Of a stretch of DNA of 64,000 nucleotides, positions 1 through 8,862 are shown piece after piece. The DNA is taken from positions 496,001 to 560,000 of the forward strand of contig NZ_DS499579.1 of NCBI RefSeq assembly GCF_000154465.1. The letters run 5' to 3'. Under the pieces are notes generated by a model. It saw nothing but the letters and a program-made list of their open reading frames with translations. It did no database searches and was not told the origin of the DNA. Each line of letters opens with the position of its first letter. Within the stretch, counting starts at the first letter, position 1. The translations under genes and the position numbers were made by a program. This stretch comes from Alistipes putredinis DSM 17216. GTDB lineage: Bacteria > Bacteroidota > Bacteroidia > Bacteroidales > Rikenellaceae.

Positions 1-785
1 TCGGTAGCCCATTCGATCGAGTAACCGTTGGCCAGGGCATTATCGACCACGGCCATCATCTCCTCCAGCGGTACGTTGTAAACCGTGCCCCACATCCAGT
101 TGTCGGGGACTTCGATGATGAACTCCGTGTAGAACGGATGGTGCGTGAAGGAACCTACGTCTACATAGTCGTCCATCTTGATCGGCAGCGACGCTGCGAA
201 CGATTCGGGGGTATATTCCTTGCCTTCGTAGGTGAATTTTTCAGGGCGCACGCCGAAATAAGTGTCCAGCAGCGCATTCAGACCGTCTTGCCAGGCCGTG
301 GTCAGCACCCCGTTGTTTCTTGCCTTGATAACTGCGTCCAGGTAGGCTTTCAGTGCTGCGTCGAGCTCGCCGAAGACCGGTTTCTCCGTGCCGTAGTTCA
401 GACCCGGATAGACCTCCTGGGGTACGATGCCGTATTTCTTGATGCCTTCGATTACGTCGTGGGCGGCACCGCCTTCCGCAAAGTTCAGATGTCCGTGCAG
501 GCGGACGTATTTAACGCCTTTATCGAAATACATGTTGCGGACGATCCACATTTCGGACAGGTCCATCTCCGGCCCGCCGGCCCGCAGAATTTCGTTTTCC
601 AGGAACGAAAGAGCCGAATAACACCAGCAGGTGCCGCTGCGGTGCTGGTCTTTGACCGAAGTGGTCGGTACGGTGGTCAAGTCGGTGAACTTGTAGCCTT
701 CCTCCTGGGTCTTCTGTGCAGGTTTCTTGGCCGATGCGGAGCACACCATAAGTGCCAGGCCTGCGAGTAACAGCAGTTTTTTCAT
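1..785 (-). CDS. C1 family cysteine peptidase (PepC/bleomycin hydrolase-like), 3' end cut by window
   Basis: The first 261 codons of a secreted papain-fold peptidase are present; the C-terminus lies outside the window. The N-terminus MKKLLLLAGLALMVCSASA is a signal peptide. Residues 45-57 hold KDQHRSGTCWCYS, in which Q47 is the likely oxyanion-hole glutamine and C53 the catalytic nucleophile. The following region (EGGAAHDVIEGIKKYGIVP) is typical of bleomycin hydrolase/aminopeptidase C proteins. The catalytic His and Asn would lie in the missing part. Unlike the cytosolic family members, this one is predicted to be exported, so it probably trims peptides in the periplasm. It lies 17 nt downstream of topA on the same strand. 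Confidence 0.9.
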   Translation of the reverse strand, partial: MKKLLLLAGLALMVCSASAKKPAQKTQEEGYKFTDLTTVPTTSVKDQHRSGTCWCYSALSFLENEILRAGGPEMDLSEMWIVRNMYFDKGVKYVRLHGHLNFAEGGAAHDVIEGIKKYGIVPQEVYPGLNYGTEKPVFGELDAALKAYLDAVIKARNNGVLTTAWQDGLNALLDTYFGVRPEKFTYEGKEYTPESFAASLPIKMDDYVDVGSFTHHPFYTEFIIEVPDNWMWGTVYNVPLEEMMAVVDNALANGYSIEWAT

Positions 786-802
786 CGTAATTTTGGGGTT
801 TG

Positions 803-3100
803 TTATTTTTTAGAAGTTTGAATGATTTTCATGCACGCTTCGAGAGTGATCTCCTCGGGTTTGGTCCCTTTGGGAATACGGTAGTTCTTGCCTTTGTAGG
901 CGATATAAGGACCGTAACGGCCGTTTTTAATCAGTAGTTCGGGCTCTTCGGCGAAGGTTTTGAGCGGAGTGTTCGCTGCAGCGGCGCGGGCCTGCTGTTC
1001 GCGCACGAGCTCCGCAGCGCGGTCGTAGCCGATCGTATAGGGATCGTCCGTGCGGGCGAGCGATGCGAACGATTTGCCGTGCCGCACGTAGGGCCCGAAC
1101 TTTCCGATGCCGATGACCAGATCTTCCCCTTCGTAGGGCCCCAGGTTGCGGGGCAGGCTGAAGAGCGCCAAAGCCTCTTCGAGGGTGAGCGATTCGATCA
1201 ACTGCCCCTTCTTGAGTGATGCGAAACGGCTCTTTTCCCCTTCGTTGCCTTCGATTTCGACCATCGGACCGTAGCGGCCGATGCGGGCTTTTACCGTATG
1301 CCCCGTAGTGGGGTCGGTGCCCAGGATGCGTATCTGGTTGTTTTTGGTCGTCTGGGTCGTGGTCGCATGATCGACCATTTTATGAAAAGGACCGTAAAAA
1401 TCGTCGATCATGCTGTTCCAGGTGATCTCTCCGTCGGCGATGCGGTCGAACTCCTTTTCGACGTTGGCCGTGAAGTTGTAGTCCATGATCGGCTCGAATT
1501 GCGATTCGAGGTAGTCATTGACCACCATGCCGATATCGGTCGGCTGGAGTCGGTTTTTCTCCTTGCCGTAGGTTTCGGTAAGCCTTTTTTCGGCGATCTT
1601 GCTGCCGGTCAGCGTAAGTTGCACGTAGCTGCGTTTCTGGCCCTCCTTGTTCTGTTTGACCACGTACCCGCGGTTGATGATCGTCGTGATGGTCGGCGCA
1701 TAGGTCGAAGGACGTCCGATGCCGAGCTCTTCGAGCCGTTTTACGAGCGAAGCCTCGTTATAGCGGGCCGGCGGTGCGGTGAAGCGTTCCGTGGCCGTAA
1801 TTTGCGCGGGATTGACGCTCTCGCCTTGGGCCATTTTGGGGAGGATGCCCGATCCCTCTTCGCCCGGCTCCTCGTCCGTGGATTCCGAGTAGAGTTTCAG
1901 GAATCCGTCGAAACGGATCACTTCGCCCGTGGCGACGAACTGGGCGTCCGAACCGGAGATATCGATGACGATCGTGGTGCGGTCGAGCTCCGCAGGAACC
2001 ATCTGCGAGGCGACCGTCCGCTTCCAGATCAGGTCGTACAACTTCTTTTCGGCGGGAGTGCCTTCGATCGTCTGCCGCTCGATATACGACGGGCGGATCG
2101 CCTCGTGGGCTTCCTGTGCGCCTTTGGTTTTTGTCTTGTAATTATGTGCCGACGAATATTTCTCACCGAAAAGTTTGATGATCTCCTCCTTGCACTGGCC
2201 GATCGCCTGCTTCGAGAGATTTACCGAGTCGGTACGCATGTAGGTAATCAAACCCTGCTCGTAGAGGTGCTGCGCCACGGACATCGTCTGCGATACCGAC
2301 ATTCCGAGTTTGCGGCCCGCCTCCTGCTGGAGCGTCGAGGTCGTGAACGGAGGCGCGGGGTAGCGCTGTGCCGGTTTTTCCTCGGCTTTGGCGACGGTGA
2401 ACCGGGCGTCGATGCAGCTGCGCAGGAAAGTCTCTGCTTCCTCGCGGGTATCGAAGCGGGTGGACAGTTCCGCCTTGAAAAGGGTTTTATCGGGATCGGC
2501 GGCGGCGTAGAACTGTGCTACGACACGGTAGTAGGGCGTCGAGCGGAATGCGATGATCTCCCGCTCCCGCTCTACCAGCAGCCGTACGGCGACGCTCTGT
2601 ACGCGTCCGGCCGAGAGTTGGGGCCGCACCTTTTTCCAAAGCAGGGGCGATAGCTCGAATCCGACCAGGCGGTCCAGCACGCGGCGTGCCTGCTGGGCAT
2701 TTACCAGATTCATATCGATCGTGCGGGGCGATTCGATGGCTGCCAGAATTGCCGGTTTGGTAATTTCGTGGAAAACGATTCGCTTGGTTTGGTCGATCGG
2801 CAGGCCGAGAACCTCTGCGAGGTGCCAGGCGATCGCCTCTCCTTCGCGGTCTTCATCGGACGCGAGCCAGACGGTCTTGGTCTTCTTGGCCAGCGACGAA
2901 AGTTCCTCGACAACCTTGCGTTTGTCGCTCGGAATTTCATAGACCGGTTCGTAGTCCTTGTCCAGATTGACGCCGAGATCTTTTTTCGAGAGGTCCCGGA
3001 TATGCCCGAAGCTCGACTTGACGACGAAATCCTTGCCCAGGAATTTTTCGATGGTCTTGGCTTTGGCCGGGGACTCGACTATTACTAAATTTTCCTGCAT
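803..3100 (-). CDS. topA: DNA topoisomerase I
   Basis: Type IA topoisomerase of 765 residues that relaxes negative supercoils. The Toprim domain begins at residue 1 with LVIVESPAKAKTIEKFLG (Glu9) and carries the acidic SDEDREGEA motif at residues 81-89 (Asp82, Asp84, Glu86). The catalytic tyrosine is Tyr287 in GLITYMRTDS. The C-terminus has no Cys4 zinc fingers. Instead it carries repeated blocks of the form GRYGPMVEI, GKFGPYVRHG and GRYGPYIAYKG (about residues 590-765), as is common in Bacteroidetes and other non-proteobacterial TopA. The ATG at 3100 is followed directly by the conserved Toprim start. An inverted repeat lies 29-56 nt upstream of this start, between topA and the DUF4270 gene. 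Confidence 0.98.
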   Translation of the reverse strand: MQENLVIVESPAKAKTIEKFLGKDFVVKSSFGHIRDLSKKDLGVNLDKDYEPVYEIPSDKRKVVEELSSLAKKTKTVWLASDEDREGEAIAWHLAEVLGLPIDQTKRIVFHEITKPAILAAIESPRTIDMNLVNAQQARRVLDRLVGFELSPLLWKKVRPQLSAGRVQSVAVRLLVEREREIIAFRSTPYYRVVAQFYAAADPDKTLFKAELSTRFDTREEAETFLRSCIDARFTVAKAEEKPAQRYPAPPFTTSTLQQEAGRKLGMSVSQTMSVAQHLYEQGLITYMRTDSVNLSKQAIGQCKEEIIKLFGEKYSSAHNYKTKTKGAQEAHEAIRPSYIERQTIEGTPAEKKLYDLIWKRTVASQMVPAELDRTTIVIDISGSDAQFVATGEVIRFDGFLKLYSESTDEEPGEEGSGILPKMAQGESVNPAQITATERFTAPPARYNEASLVKRLEELGIGRPSTYAPTITTIINRGYVVKQNKEGQKRSYVQLTLTGSKIAEKRLTETYGKEKNRLQPTDIGMVVNDYLESQFEPIMDYNFTANVEKEFDRIADGEITWNSMIDDFYGPFHKMVDHATTTQTTKNNQIRILGTDPTTGHTVKARIGRYGPMVEIEGNEGEKSRFASLKKGQLIESLTLEEALALFSLPRNLGPYEGEDLVIGIGKFGPYVRHGKSFASLARTDDPYTIGYDRAAELVREQQARAAAANTPLKTFAEEPELLIKNGRYGPYIAYKGKNYRIPKGTKPEEITLEACMKIIQTSKK

Positions 3101-3128
3101 AACATTCAGTATCTTTTCACTAACGCAA

Positions 3129-3156
3129 GATAACCTAAGTTCGTACTTAGGTTATC
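3129..3156 (-). terminator. Perfect 11-bp inverted repeat between DUF4270 gene and topA
   Basis: GATAACCTAAG and CTTAGGTTATC flank a 6-nt loop. It lies 13 nt after the DUF4270 stop and just upstream of topA. It may terminate the upstream transcript, but no good U-tract follows on the minus strand, so a DNA operator for topA is an equal possibility. Confidence 0.5.
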
Positions 3157-3169
3157 CGCAGGTGCTTCG

Positions 3170-4771
3170 CTATTTTATCATCGTGTAAATCAGGCGCAGC
3201 TTGATCGGCGCGTTGTTTGCGGTATTTTCCATGCCTTGTGCCGATGTATAGGGCATCGTGAAGAGCCCGTAGGCTTCGGGTCCGATGTAGATCGTCCGGG
3301 GGGCGGGATTCTCCGTTTGGCTGCCGCCGGTTTCGATTCCCTGGGATTTCAGGTAGCCGTTCCATACCTCCTGCAGGTGACTGGTGATGTCCATGACATA
3401 ACAGCCTTGGCTGCGGTTGAGGTAACCTCCGTACGGCAACTGGAAGTTCTGGCTTGAATAGAGCCTTTCGTAGGTGTAATAGTAATCCGAAATGCCCAGT
3501 ACGTGCTTGTAATCGGCATAGAGGCCCAAGCGCTCGAATGATGCGTCCAGCAGGGGAGTGATGGCTCCCACGTCGATCTTTTCCCAATCGTAATCGCTCT
3601 TTTCGAGGTAGATCATCAGTTCCGCCTGGTTGATGGCGATCGAGGTGTAAGGCATGCCCGATTCGTCCGTAACCTCCTTGTAGAGGGCTTCGATTCCTTC
3701 GAACAGGGCGTCCGTGAGGGTCAGCTCCGTGATTACGCCGTCCATCCCTTCGACATATACGTTGGGGTTCAGGGGCCGCTGTTCGTTCCGCTCGTCGATG
3801 TCGGCCGGATTGATCTTGGAGCCGGTGTAATCATGCCGGATGGTATTGATCGAAACATTGCCGTAGGGATCGTCTTCGCGGTAGAAGAGGTAGCTGGCCG
3901 TGATCGTATCCTGGATCAGCGTCGGGTCGGTTCTGTTCCGGCTGCGGGTGTACATCAGAAGACCCGACTCCGCGAGGTTCGTAGCGAACAGGTTCCCTTC
4001 TCCCGACGGATTTTCCTGGGCCGGCTTGATGTAAATACCGTTGAAATAGTCCACCCAAAGCTCCGGATTGCGGTAGATCGTCATATCGCCCTTGTACTTG
4101 CCTTCGAGCAGCATCAGACGCTTGATGAGCCCCCGTCCTTCGGGCGTAGGCTGCAGGGTGACGTACTCCGTGGCCGGTCCGGTCGTCGTGCCGTTGGGGA
4201 AGGTGAAGGTGAATACCGGATTGGGGTTGAGGTAGGGGGTCGGATCGAAGGTCGGGTAGAAAAGGGTGTCGGCGACGCTGCCTGCTCCGGCCGGGGCTGT
4301 CAGCGAGGGATTGAGGTAATCGTTCGAAATCACCTCATAGACGTTGTACGTCATCGGCTTGAGGGTGTCGCCTCCGTAGTTCGAGATTTTGATTTTGAGT
4401 TCGATCGAGTCGAAAATGGGCTGGTAACCGAAGCCGGTCGTATCGGAGAGGGCTACGGCGCGGTATTGGGTCAGGAAACCTGCCGTGCGACGCCCGAAAG
4501 TTTCGTCGTGCATCACACCGAAATACCCCTCTCCCAGGTTGGAAGCCTTGAGAGAGTCGGTTTTGTAGAGTCGAGTTTCGAAATAGGGCCGCTCGGCGTC
4601 GGGTGCGAGCGCGAAAACTTTCAGACCGATCTTCATCTGCTGATCCCCCGGTTGGTAGCCTGCGCCCAGCCGGTCGTCCACTTTCGTGCAACCTGTAAAG
4701 AAGACCATGCCCGCTGCGGTGAGAACGGCGGCCAATTCGGCGGCCCGGCGTATTTTACTGGATCGAATCAT
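3170..4771 (-). CDS. DUF4270 family lipoprotein
   Basis: A 533-residue lipoprotein. The N-terminus is a positively charged stretch, a hydrophobic segment (AELAAVLTAAGMVFF) and a lipobox FTGC with Cys28, so it should be lipid-anchored and probably reaches the outer membrane. The body resembles the Bacteroidetes family DUF4270, whose function is not established; it is rich in beta-prone segments with many Thr, Tyr and Pro. Its start overlaps the last 17 nt of the GT5-like gene, which suggests translational coupling. The pairing of DUF4270 with a short starch-synthase-like protein is one I recall from other Bacteroidales, so the two may act together. No catalytic motif is evident. Confidence 0.88.
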   Translation of the reverse strand: MIRSSKIRRAAELAAVLTAAGMVFFTGCTKVDDRLGAGYQPGDQQMKIGLKVFALAPDAERPYFETRLYKTDSLKASNLGEGYFGVMHDETFGRRTAGFLTQYRAVALSDTTGFGYQPIFDSIELKIKISNYGGDTLKPMTYNVYEVISNDYLNPSLTAPAGAGSVADTLFYPTFDPTPYLNPNPVFTFTFPNGTTTGPATEYVTLQPTPEGRGLIKRLMLLEGKYKGDMTIYRNPELWVDYFNGIYIKPAQENPSGEGNLFATNLAESGLLMYTRSRNRTDPTLIQDTITASYLFYREDDPYGNVSINTIRHDYTGSKINPADIDERNEQRPLNPNVYVEGMDGVITELTLTDALFEGIEALYKEVTDESGMPYTSIAINQAELMIYLEKSDYDWEKIDVGAITPLLDASFERLGLYADYKHVLGISDYYYTYERLYSSQNFQLPYGGYLNRSQGCYVMDITSHLQEVWNGYLKSQGIETGGSQTENPAPRTIYIGPEAYGLFTMPYTSAQGMENTANNAPIKLRLIYTMIK

Positions 4772-5564
4772 AGAATCGGTTGTAGTTGTCGAAAAAGTCC
4801 TCTGCGTCGGGCGACTGGTATTCCAGGAGCGGTTTGCCGCTGTTGCGGACCAACTCGATAATTTCGGGGGTTACCGCATCGGAAGCCAGAATGATGCCGT
4901 CGGCATACTCCATAACGTAACGGCAGAGGTTTTCGTATGAAGGGGTGTCGAGGATCGACAGTTTTTTGTCTTTGACGCCTTCGTTGGCGATTTTCTCCTT
5001 CATTCCTGCATCCAGCGGTTTGTCGAAACCGTCGCCGTAGAGCGAAACGACGATTTTGACCTCCTTGAAAATCGGGTCGTCGGCGAAGACCTTTTTCAGA
5101 TAGATCGGCACGATACTCGAGAACCAGCCGTGGCAGTGGACGACCGTTGGCGTCCAACGCAGTTTCTTGACCGTTTCGAGTACGCCCCGGGCGAAGAAGA
5201 TGGCCCGTTCGTCGTTGTCTTCGAAATAGTTTTCGTCGGCATCCCGGAGAATGGCTTTGCGGGCGAAATAGTCGTCGTTGTCGATGAAATAGATCTGCAC
5301 TCGGGCTGACGGAATCGAAGCGACCTTGATAATCAGTTGATGATCGTTGTCGTCGATGATGAGGTTCATACCCGAGAGCCGGATCACCTCATGCAGTTGA
5401 TGACGCCGTTCGTTGATGCAGCCGTACCGGGGCATGAATGTGCGGATTTCATTGCCGCGCTCCTGCATCGCCTGCGAGAGCCGCCGGCACAGAAGCGCCC
5501 CTTCCGTATCCGGGACATACGGAGCCACTTCCTGACAGACGTATAGTATCCTGTTCGATGCCAT
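4755..5564 (-). CDS. Short GT5 (starch/glycogen synthase N-domain)-like protein
   Basis: A 269-residue protein matching only the N-terminal Rossmann half of GT5 starch/glycogen synthases: RILYVCQEVAPYVPDTEGA at the N-terminus, FMPRYG near residue 40, and VVHCHGWFSSIVPIYLKK in the middle. Two things are missing. The ADP-glucose-binding KxGGLxDV motif is replaced by PDTEGALLCR, and the whole C-terminal GT1 half is absent. It is therefore unlikely to be a normal glycogen synthase, although automated annotation would probably call it one. I chose the ATG at 5564 (MASNRILYV), directly before the first beta strand; an in-frame ATG at 5585 is possible. It is followed by, and overlaps, the DUF4270 lipoprotein gene. 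Confidence 0.8.
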   Translation of the reverse strand: MASNRILYVCQEVAPYVPDTEGALLCRRLSQAMQERGNEIRTFMPRYGCINERRHQLHEVIRLSGMNLIIDDNDHQLIIKVASIPSARVQIYFIDNDDYFARKAILRDADENYFEDNDERAIFFARGVLETVKKLRWTPTVVHCHGWFSSIVPIYLKKVFADDPIFKEVKIVVSLYGDGFDKPLDAGMKEKIANEGVKDKKLSILDTPSYENLCRYVMEYADGIILASDAVTPEIIELVRNSGKPLLEYQSPDAEDFFDNYNRFYDSIQ

Positions 5565-5721
5565 TGGTTGAAATTTTTTCTTCATCTCCTGGTGCGGTGT
5601 GCTCGGAGTGCCCGCCGGTCGGAAACGATGATTTTTTAGCTTGCTCGGCGAAGAAGGCACGGGCCGGATGCAATGCGAAAAGTTGCCTTGTCGTGCTGCC
5701 GTACCTCACTTCACGAAAGTT

Positions 5722-5815
5722 TATCTTTCGCAAAGATAGTGAAAGATGAGAGCAATCGCGCGGGCTTGCACGCAAAAGATTGCCGAACCGCCTCCTATCT
5801 TCTGCAAAGATAGTG
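5722..5815. repeat. Dispersed palindromic element, copy A
   Basis: This element opens with the palindrome TATCTTTcgcAAAGATA (5722-5738). It continues with a hairpin whose outer arms are GCAATC and GATTGC, with GCGC/GCAC arms inside, and ends with CTATCTTctgcAAAGATAG (5796-5814). Related copies are near 28.43, 38.86, 51.85 and 52.13 kb. It lies upstream of the GT5-like gene on the minus strand. The CAAAGATA at 5731-5738 reads on minus as TATCTTTG, a Bacteroidetes -7 box. Confidence 0.8.
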
Positions 5816-5822
5816 ATTTTTC

Positions 5823-6872
5823 TTAAAGAATCAGCATCGCGTCGCCATAAGTTCCGAAGCGGTAGCCCTCCTCTTTGGCTATTTTGTAGGCATTCATTAT
5901 CAGGTCGTAACCTCCGAATGCCGAAACCATCATCAGTTGGGTCGAGTAGGGAAGCTGGAAGTTGGTCACCATGGCGTCGGCCACCGAAAATTCGTACGGG
6001 GCGAAGATGAACTTGTTGGTCCAGCCCTCCATCGGCTTGATCATGCCGCCGGTCGAAACGGCCGTTTCGAGCGTTCGCATGACCGTCGTGCCGATCGAAA
6101 CGATCTTATGTCCTTCGCGTTTGGTCTTGTTTACCGTTTCGGCCGTGGGTTCGTCCACGAAGAACTGTTCGGAGTCCATCTTGTGCTTCGAGAGGTCTTC
6201 GACATCGACCGTGCGGAAGTTGCCCAGGCCGACGTGGAGCGTGATGAACGCCTTTTCGATCCCCTTGATCTCCATACGTTTGAACAGGTGCTTGGAGAAA
6301 TGCATGCCGGCCGTCGGAGCGGCTACGGCACCCTCTTTGCTGGCGAAAATGGTCTGATAGCGCTCGGCGTCTTCCGGCTCGACCTTTTCGCGCACCCACT
6401 TGGGCAGCGGGGTTTCGCCCAGTTTGAAGAGGGTTTCTTTGAACTCTTCGTAGGACCCGTCGAACAGGAACCGGAGCGTGCGGCCCCGCGAAGTGGTATT
6501 GTCGATCACCTCGGCTACCAGCAGGTCGTCGTCGCCGAAGTAGAGCTTGTTGCCGATGCGGATTTTGCGGGCCGGATCCACCAGTACGTCCCACAGGCGC
6601 AACTCGCGGTTGAGTTCGCGCAGCAGGAAGATTTCGATCTCGGCGCCCGTTTTCTCCTTGTTGCCGTACAGACGGGCGGGGAAAACCTTCGTGTCGTTGA
6701 AGATGAAGAGGTCCTTTTCGTCGAAGTATTCGATGATCTCCTTGAAAATGCGGTGTTCGATGGTGCCCTTGGCACGATTGACCACCATCAGGCGGGATTC
6801 GTCCCGGTTTTCGGCCGGGTATTTCGCCAGCAGGTCGGCGGAGAAGTCGTAACCGTATTGCGATAGTTTCAT
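5823..6872 (-). CDS. queA: S-adenosylmethionine:tRNA ribosyltransferase-isomerase
   Basis: QueA transfers and isomerises the ribosyl part of SAM onto 7-aminomethyl-7-deazaguanine in tRNA, giving epoxyqueuosine at the wobble base. The 349-residue length is normal. Family motifs are MKLSQYGYDFSADLLAKYPA at the N-terminus, RDESRLMVVNR, FNDTKVFPARLYG, APTAGMHFSKHLF and FITLHVGLGNFRTV. I chose the ATG at 6872 because it starts the conserved N-terminus; the frame stays open upstream, but those residues are not conserved. It is last in a same-strand run from yfhO through truB, with a 106-nt gap after truB. Confidence 0.97.
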   Translation of the reverse strand: MKLSQYGYDFSADLLAKYPAENRDESRLMVVNRAKGTIEHRIFKEIIEYFDEKDLFIFNDTKVFPARLYGNKEKTGAEIEIFLLRELNRELRLWDVLVDPARKIRIGNKLYFGDDDLLVAEVIDNTTSRGRTLRFLFDGSYEEFKETLFKLGETPLPKWVREKVEPEDAERYQTIFASKEGAVAAPTAGMHFSKHLFKRMEIKGIEKAFITLHVGLGNFRTVDVEDLSKHKMDSEQFFVDEPTAETVNKTKREGHKIVSIGTTVMRTLETAVSTGGMIKPMEGWTNKFIFAPYEFSVADAMVTNFQLPYSTQLMMVSAFGGYDLIMNAYKIAKEEGYRFGTYGDAMLIL

Positions 6873-6978
6873 GGCTAAAAGTATTTGCGAACATTTTTTC
6901 GGTCCGTGGGCAGCGCTGCAGGCAGTTTTGCGGGTACGGAGCAAGATAAACCGTCAATTTATCTATACGAAAAATAAG

Positions 6979-7701
6979 TTATTTTGTTTCAGCTTTTTGC
7001 AGTTTTTCGAGAAAAAAGTTCAATTCGTGCGCCGCATCGAGCCGAAAACCTCCGCTGCGGGTGCGGCAGAGCGAGGTGAGGTGCGCACCGCTGCCGAGCG
7101 CCTGGCCGATCTCTCCGGCCAGCGAACGGATGTAGGTCCCCTTGCTGCACCGGACCCGGATGCGGATGCGGGGCAGGTCGTATTCCATGAGCTCCATTTC
7201 GTAGATGTTGATGAGCGCTTTGCGCAGTTCCACCTCTTCGCCCGCGCGGGCCAGCTCGTAGGCCCGGACGCCTTCGACCTTCTTGGCCGAATAGAGGGGC
7301 GGGGTTTGCAGCCGTTCGCCGGTGAGCGAGCGGAGTACCTCCTCGACCGCTTCGCGCGTGATATGTTCGAAGGGATAGGTCCTGTCGATGGGGTGTTCGA
7401 GGTCGAAGCTGGGGGTCGTAGCGCCCAGCATCAGGTCGGCGACGTACTCTTTCTCCTCGGCTTGCAGGGCGTCCGCCATTTTGGTCGCCTTGCCGATGCA
7501 GACCAGCAGGATGCCCGTTGCGAGCGGATCGAGTGTTCCGGCATGGCCGACCTTGATTTTCGGGTAACCGGCCCTGCGCAGGGCGAACTTGATTTTGCGG
7601 ACTACGTCCGAGGAGGTCCACTCCAGCGGTTTGTCGATGACGGCGATGTAGCCCTCTTCGAAGTCGATTCCCTGTAGGTTCAGTTCGGATTGTTGCGTCA
7701 T
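6979..7701 (-). CDS. truB: tRNA pseudouridine(55) synthase
   Basis: TruB makes the pseudouridine of the tRNA T-loop. The protein is 240 residues. The catalytic Asp58 lies in GHAGTLDPLATGILLVCIGKAT, the signature of the family. Other family blocks are KPLEWTSSDVVRKIK near the start, PPLYSAKKVEGVRAYELAR in the middle, and RCSKGTYIRSLAGEIG near residue 185. The C-terminal PUA domain is short or absent. The gene starts 7 nt after the uppP stop, so the two are surely co-transcribed. Confidence 0.97.
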   Translation of the reverse strand: MTQQSELNLQGIDFEEGYIAVIDKPLEWTSSDVVRKIKFALRRAGYPKIKVGHAGTLDPLATGILLVCIGKATKMADALQAEEKEYVADLMLGATTPSFDLEHPIDRTYPFEHITREAVEEVLRSLTGERLQTPPLYSAKKVEGVRAYELARAGEEVELRKALINIYEMELMEYDLPRIRIRVRCSKGTYIRSLAGEIGQALGSGAHLTSLCRTRSGGFRLDAAHELNFFLEKLQKAETK

Positions 7702-7708
7702 GTGCGGA

Positions 7709-8521
7709 TTATTGGATCACGAAATAGCGGATGATGGCCAGCCCTCCGACCAGCGTACAGTAGATGGCGAACCAGTTGAGCTTTCCCCGTTTAACGATGT
7801 TTATCATGAATTTGCAGGCCAGACAGCCGACTACGAACGCAGCAGCGAATCCGGCGAGCAGGGGGGCGGTCCCGATGCTCTGGGCGGCCAGTTCTCCGCT
7901 CATCAGATCGAGAACCATTTTGCCCAGGATCGGTGCCAGCACCATCAGGAAGGAGAATTGGGCCACGCTCTCCTTGCGGTTGCCCAGGATCAGTCCCGTG
8001 GCGATCGTCGTGCCCGAGCGCGACAGACCCGGCAGTGTGGCGACTGCCTGCGCCAGACCGATGATGAAGGCGTCGCGGTAGGAGATGGTCGCCTTGTGGC
8101 GGGGTTTGGCGTAATAGGCGAAGGTCAGCAGTACGGCCGTGACCAGCAGCATGGTTCCGACCAGCAGCAGGATGCCGTGATTCGGCAGGTCTTCGACGAG
8201 CGACTGGAGAAAAGGTTCCAGCGTGAAGCCCACGATGACTACCGGGATCATCGAAAGGATGATCTTCAGCACGTAGGCCTGTTCCGCGTTGAATCGTTTG
8301 GAGAAGAGTCCCACGACCAAGCGTTTGATTTCGCTCCAGAGCACGACGATCGTGCTCAGGACCGTCGCGGCGTGCAGCGTGAGATCGAAGGTGAGTCCTC
8401 CCACTTCGGGATCGACGCCCAGCAGTTCTTTGGCCAGTTGCAGATGGCCGCTGCTCGATACGGGCAGGAATTCGGTCAGACCCTGGACGATGCCCAGGAT
8501 GATAGCTTGAATGGTTTCCAT
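7709..8521 (-). CDS. uppP: Undecaprenyl-diphosphatase
   Basis: This integral membrane enzyme (BacA family, 270 residues) removes a phosphate from undecaprenyl diphosphate and so recycles the carrier lipid for peptidoglycan and surface glycans. The first signature is QGLTEFLPVSSSGHLQLAKE near residues 14-33; the second is PGLSRSGTTIATGL. About eight hydrophobic segments follow the usual pattern. The ATG at 8521 (METIQAIILGIVQG) matches the family start; upstream in-frame codons are not conserved. UppS, which makes the lipid precursor, is encoded elsewhere in this window at 26.7-27.4 kb. Confidence 0.97.
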   Translation of the reverse strand: METIQAIILGIVQGLTEFLPVSSSGHLQLAKELLGVDPEVGGLTFDLTLHAATVLSTIVVLWSEIKRLVVGLFSKRFNAEQAYVLKIILSMIPVVIVGFTLEPFLQSLVEDLPNHGILLLVGTMLLVTAVLLTFAYYAKPRHKATISYRDAFIIGLAQAVATLPGLSRSGTTIATGLILGNRKESVAQFSFLMVLAPILGKMVLDLMSGELAAQSIGTAPLLAGFAAAFVVGCLACKFMINIVKRGKLNWFAIYCTLVGGLAIIRYFVIQ

Positions 8522-8600
8522 TTTACAGTTCTCGGGGATATTTCGGTGTCGGGGAAGCGCGGGTTGCAACCCGGCTTCCGGCGGTCGGAGAAGTCCGGAT

Positions 8601-8849
8601 TCAGAATCGTTTGAGAATGGCGTAAATTTCGAAGATGAAGCCGCCGATCACCAGGATCGGGGCGAGCGTGATGCGGCGCCAGGAAAACATGGCGTAGTTG
8701 AACTCGTCGGGCGAGTCGCTGCCGCCGCCGGCCATCAGGACGAAGCCCAGAATGATGACGATCAGTCCGGCGAGCAACAGGATGTAATTTTTGAGCGAGA
8801 GCGGCATCTTCGGATCGTTTTTATCGTTGATCTCCTTGAATTTTTTCAT
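8601..8849 (-). CDS. DUF3098 small membrane protein
   Basis: An 82-residue protein with two hydrophobic segments, NYILLLAGLIVIILGFVLMAG and LAPILVIGGFIFEIYAIL, joined by a short polar loop (GGGSDSPDEFNYAMFSWRR). This fits DUF3098, a Bacteroidetes membrane family of unknown role, usually next to ftsX as here. The start is 13 nt after the ftsX stop, and a 79-nt gap precedes uppP. The context suggests a role in division or in wall-hydrolase control, but nothing in the sequence proves it. Confidence 0.9.
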   Translation of the reverse strand: MKKFKEINDKNDPKMPLSLKNYILLLAGLIVIILGFVLMAGGGSDSPDEFNYAMFSWRRITLAPILVIGGFIFEIYAILKRF

Positions 8850-8862
8850 GGTACGGGGATTT

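Noticed and set aside
4755..5564. Functional glycogen synthase
   Set aside because: Lacks the ADP-glucose motif and the C-terminal domain.
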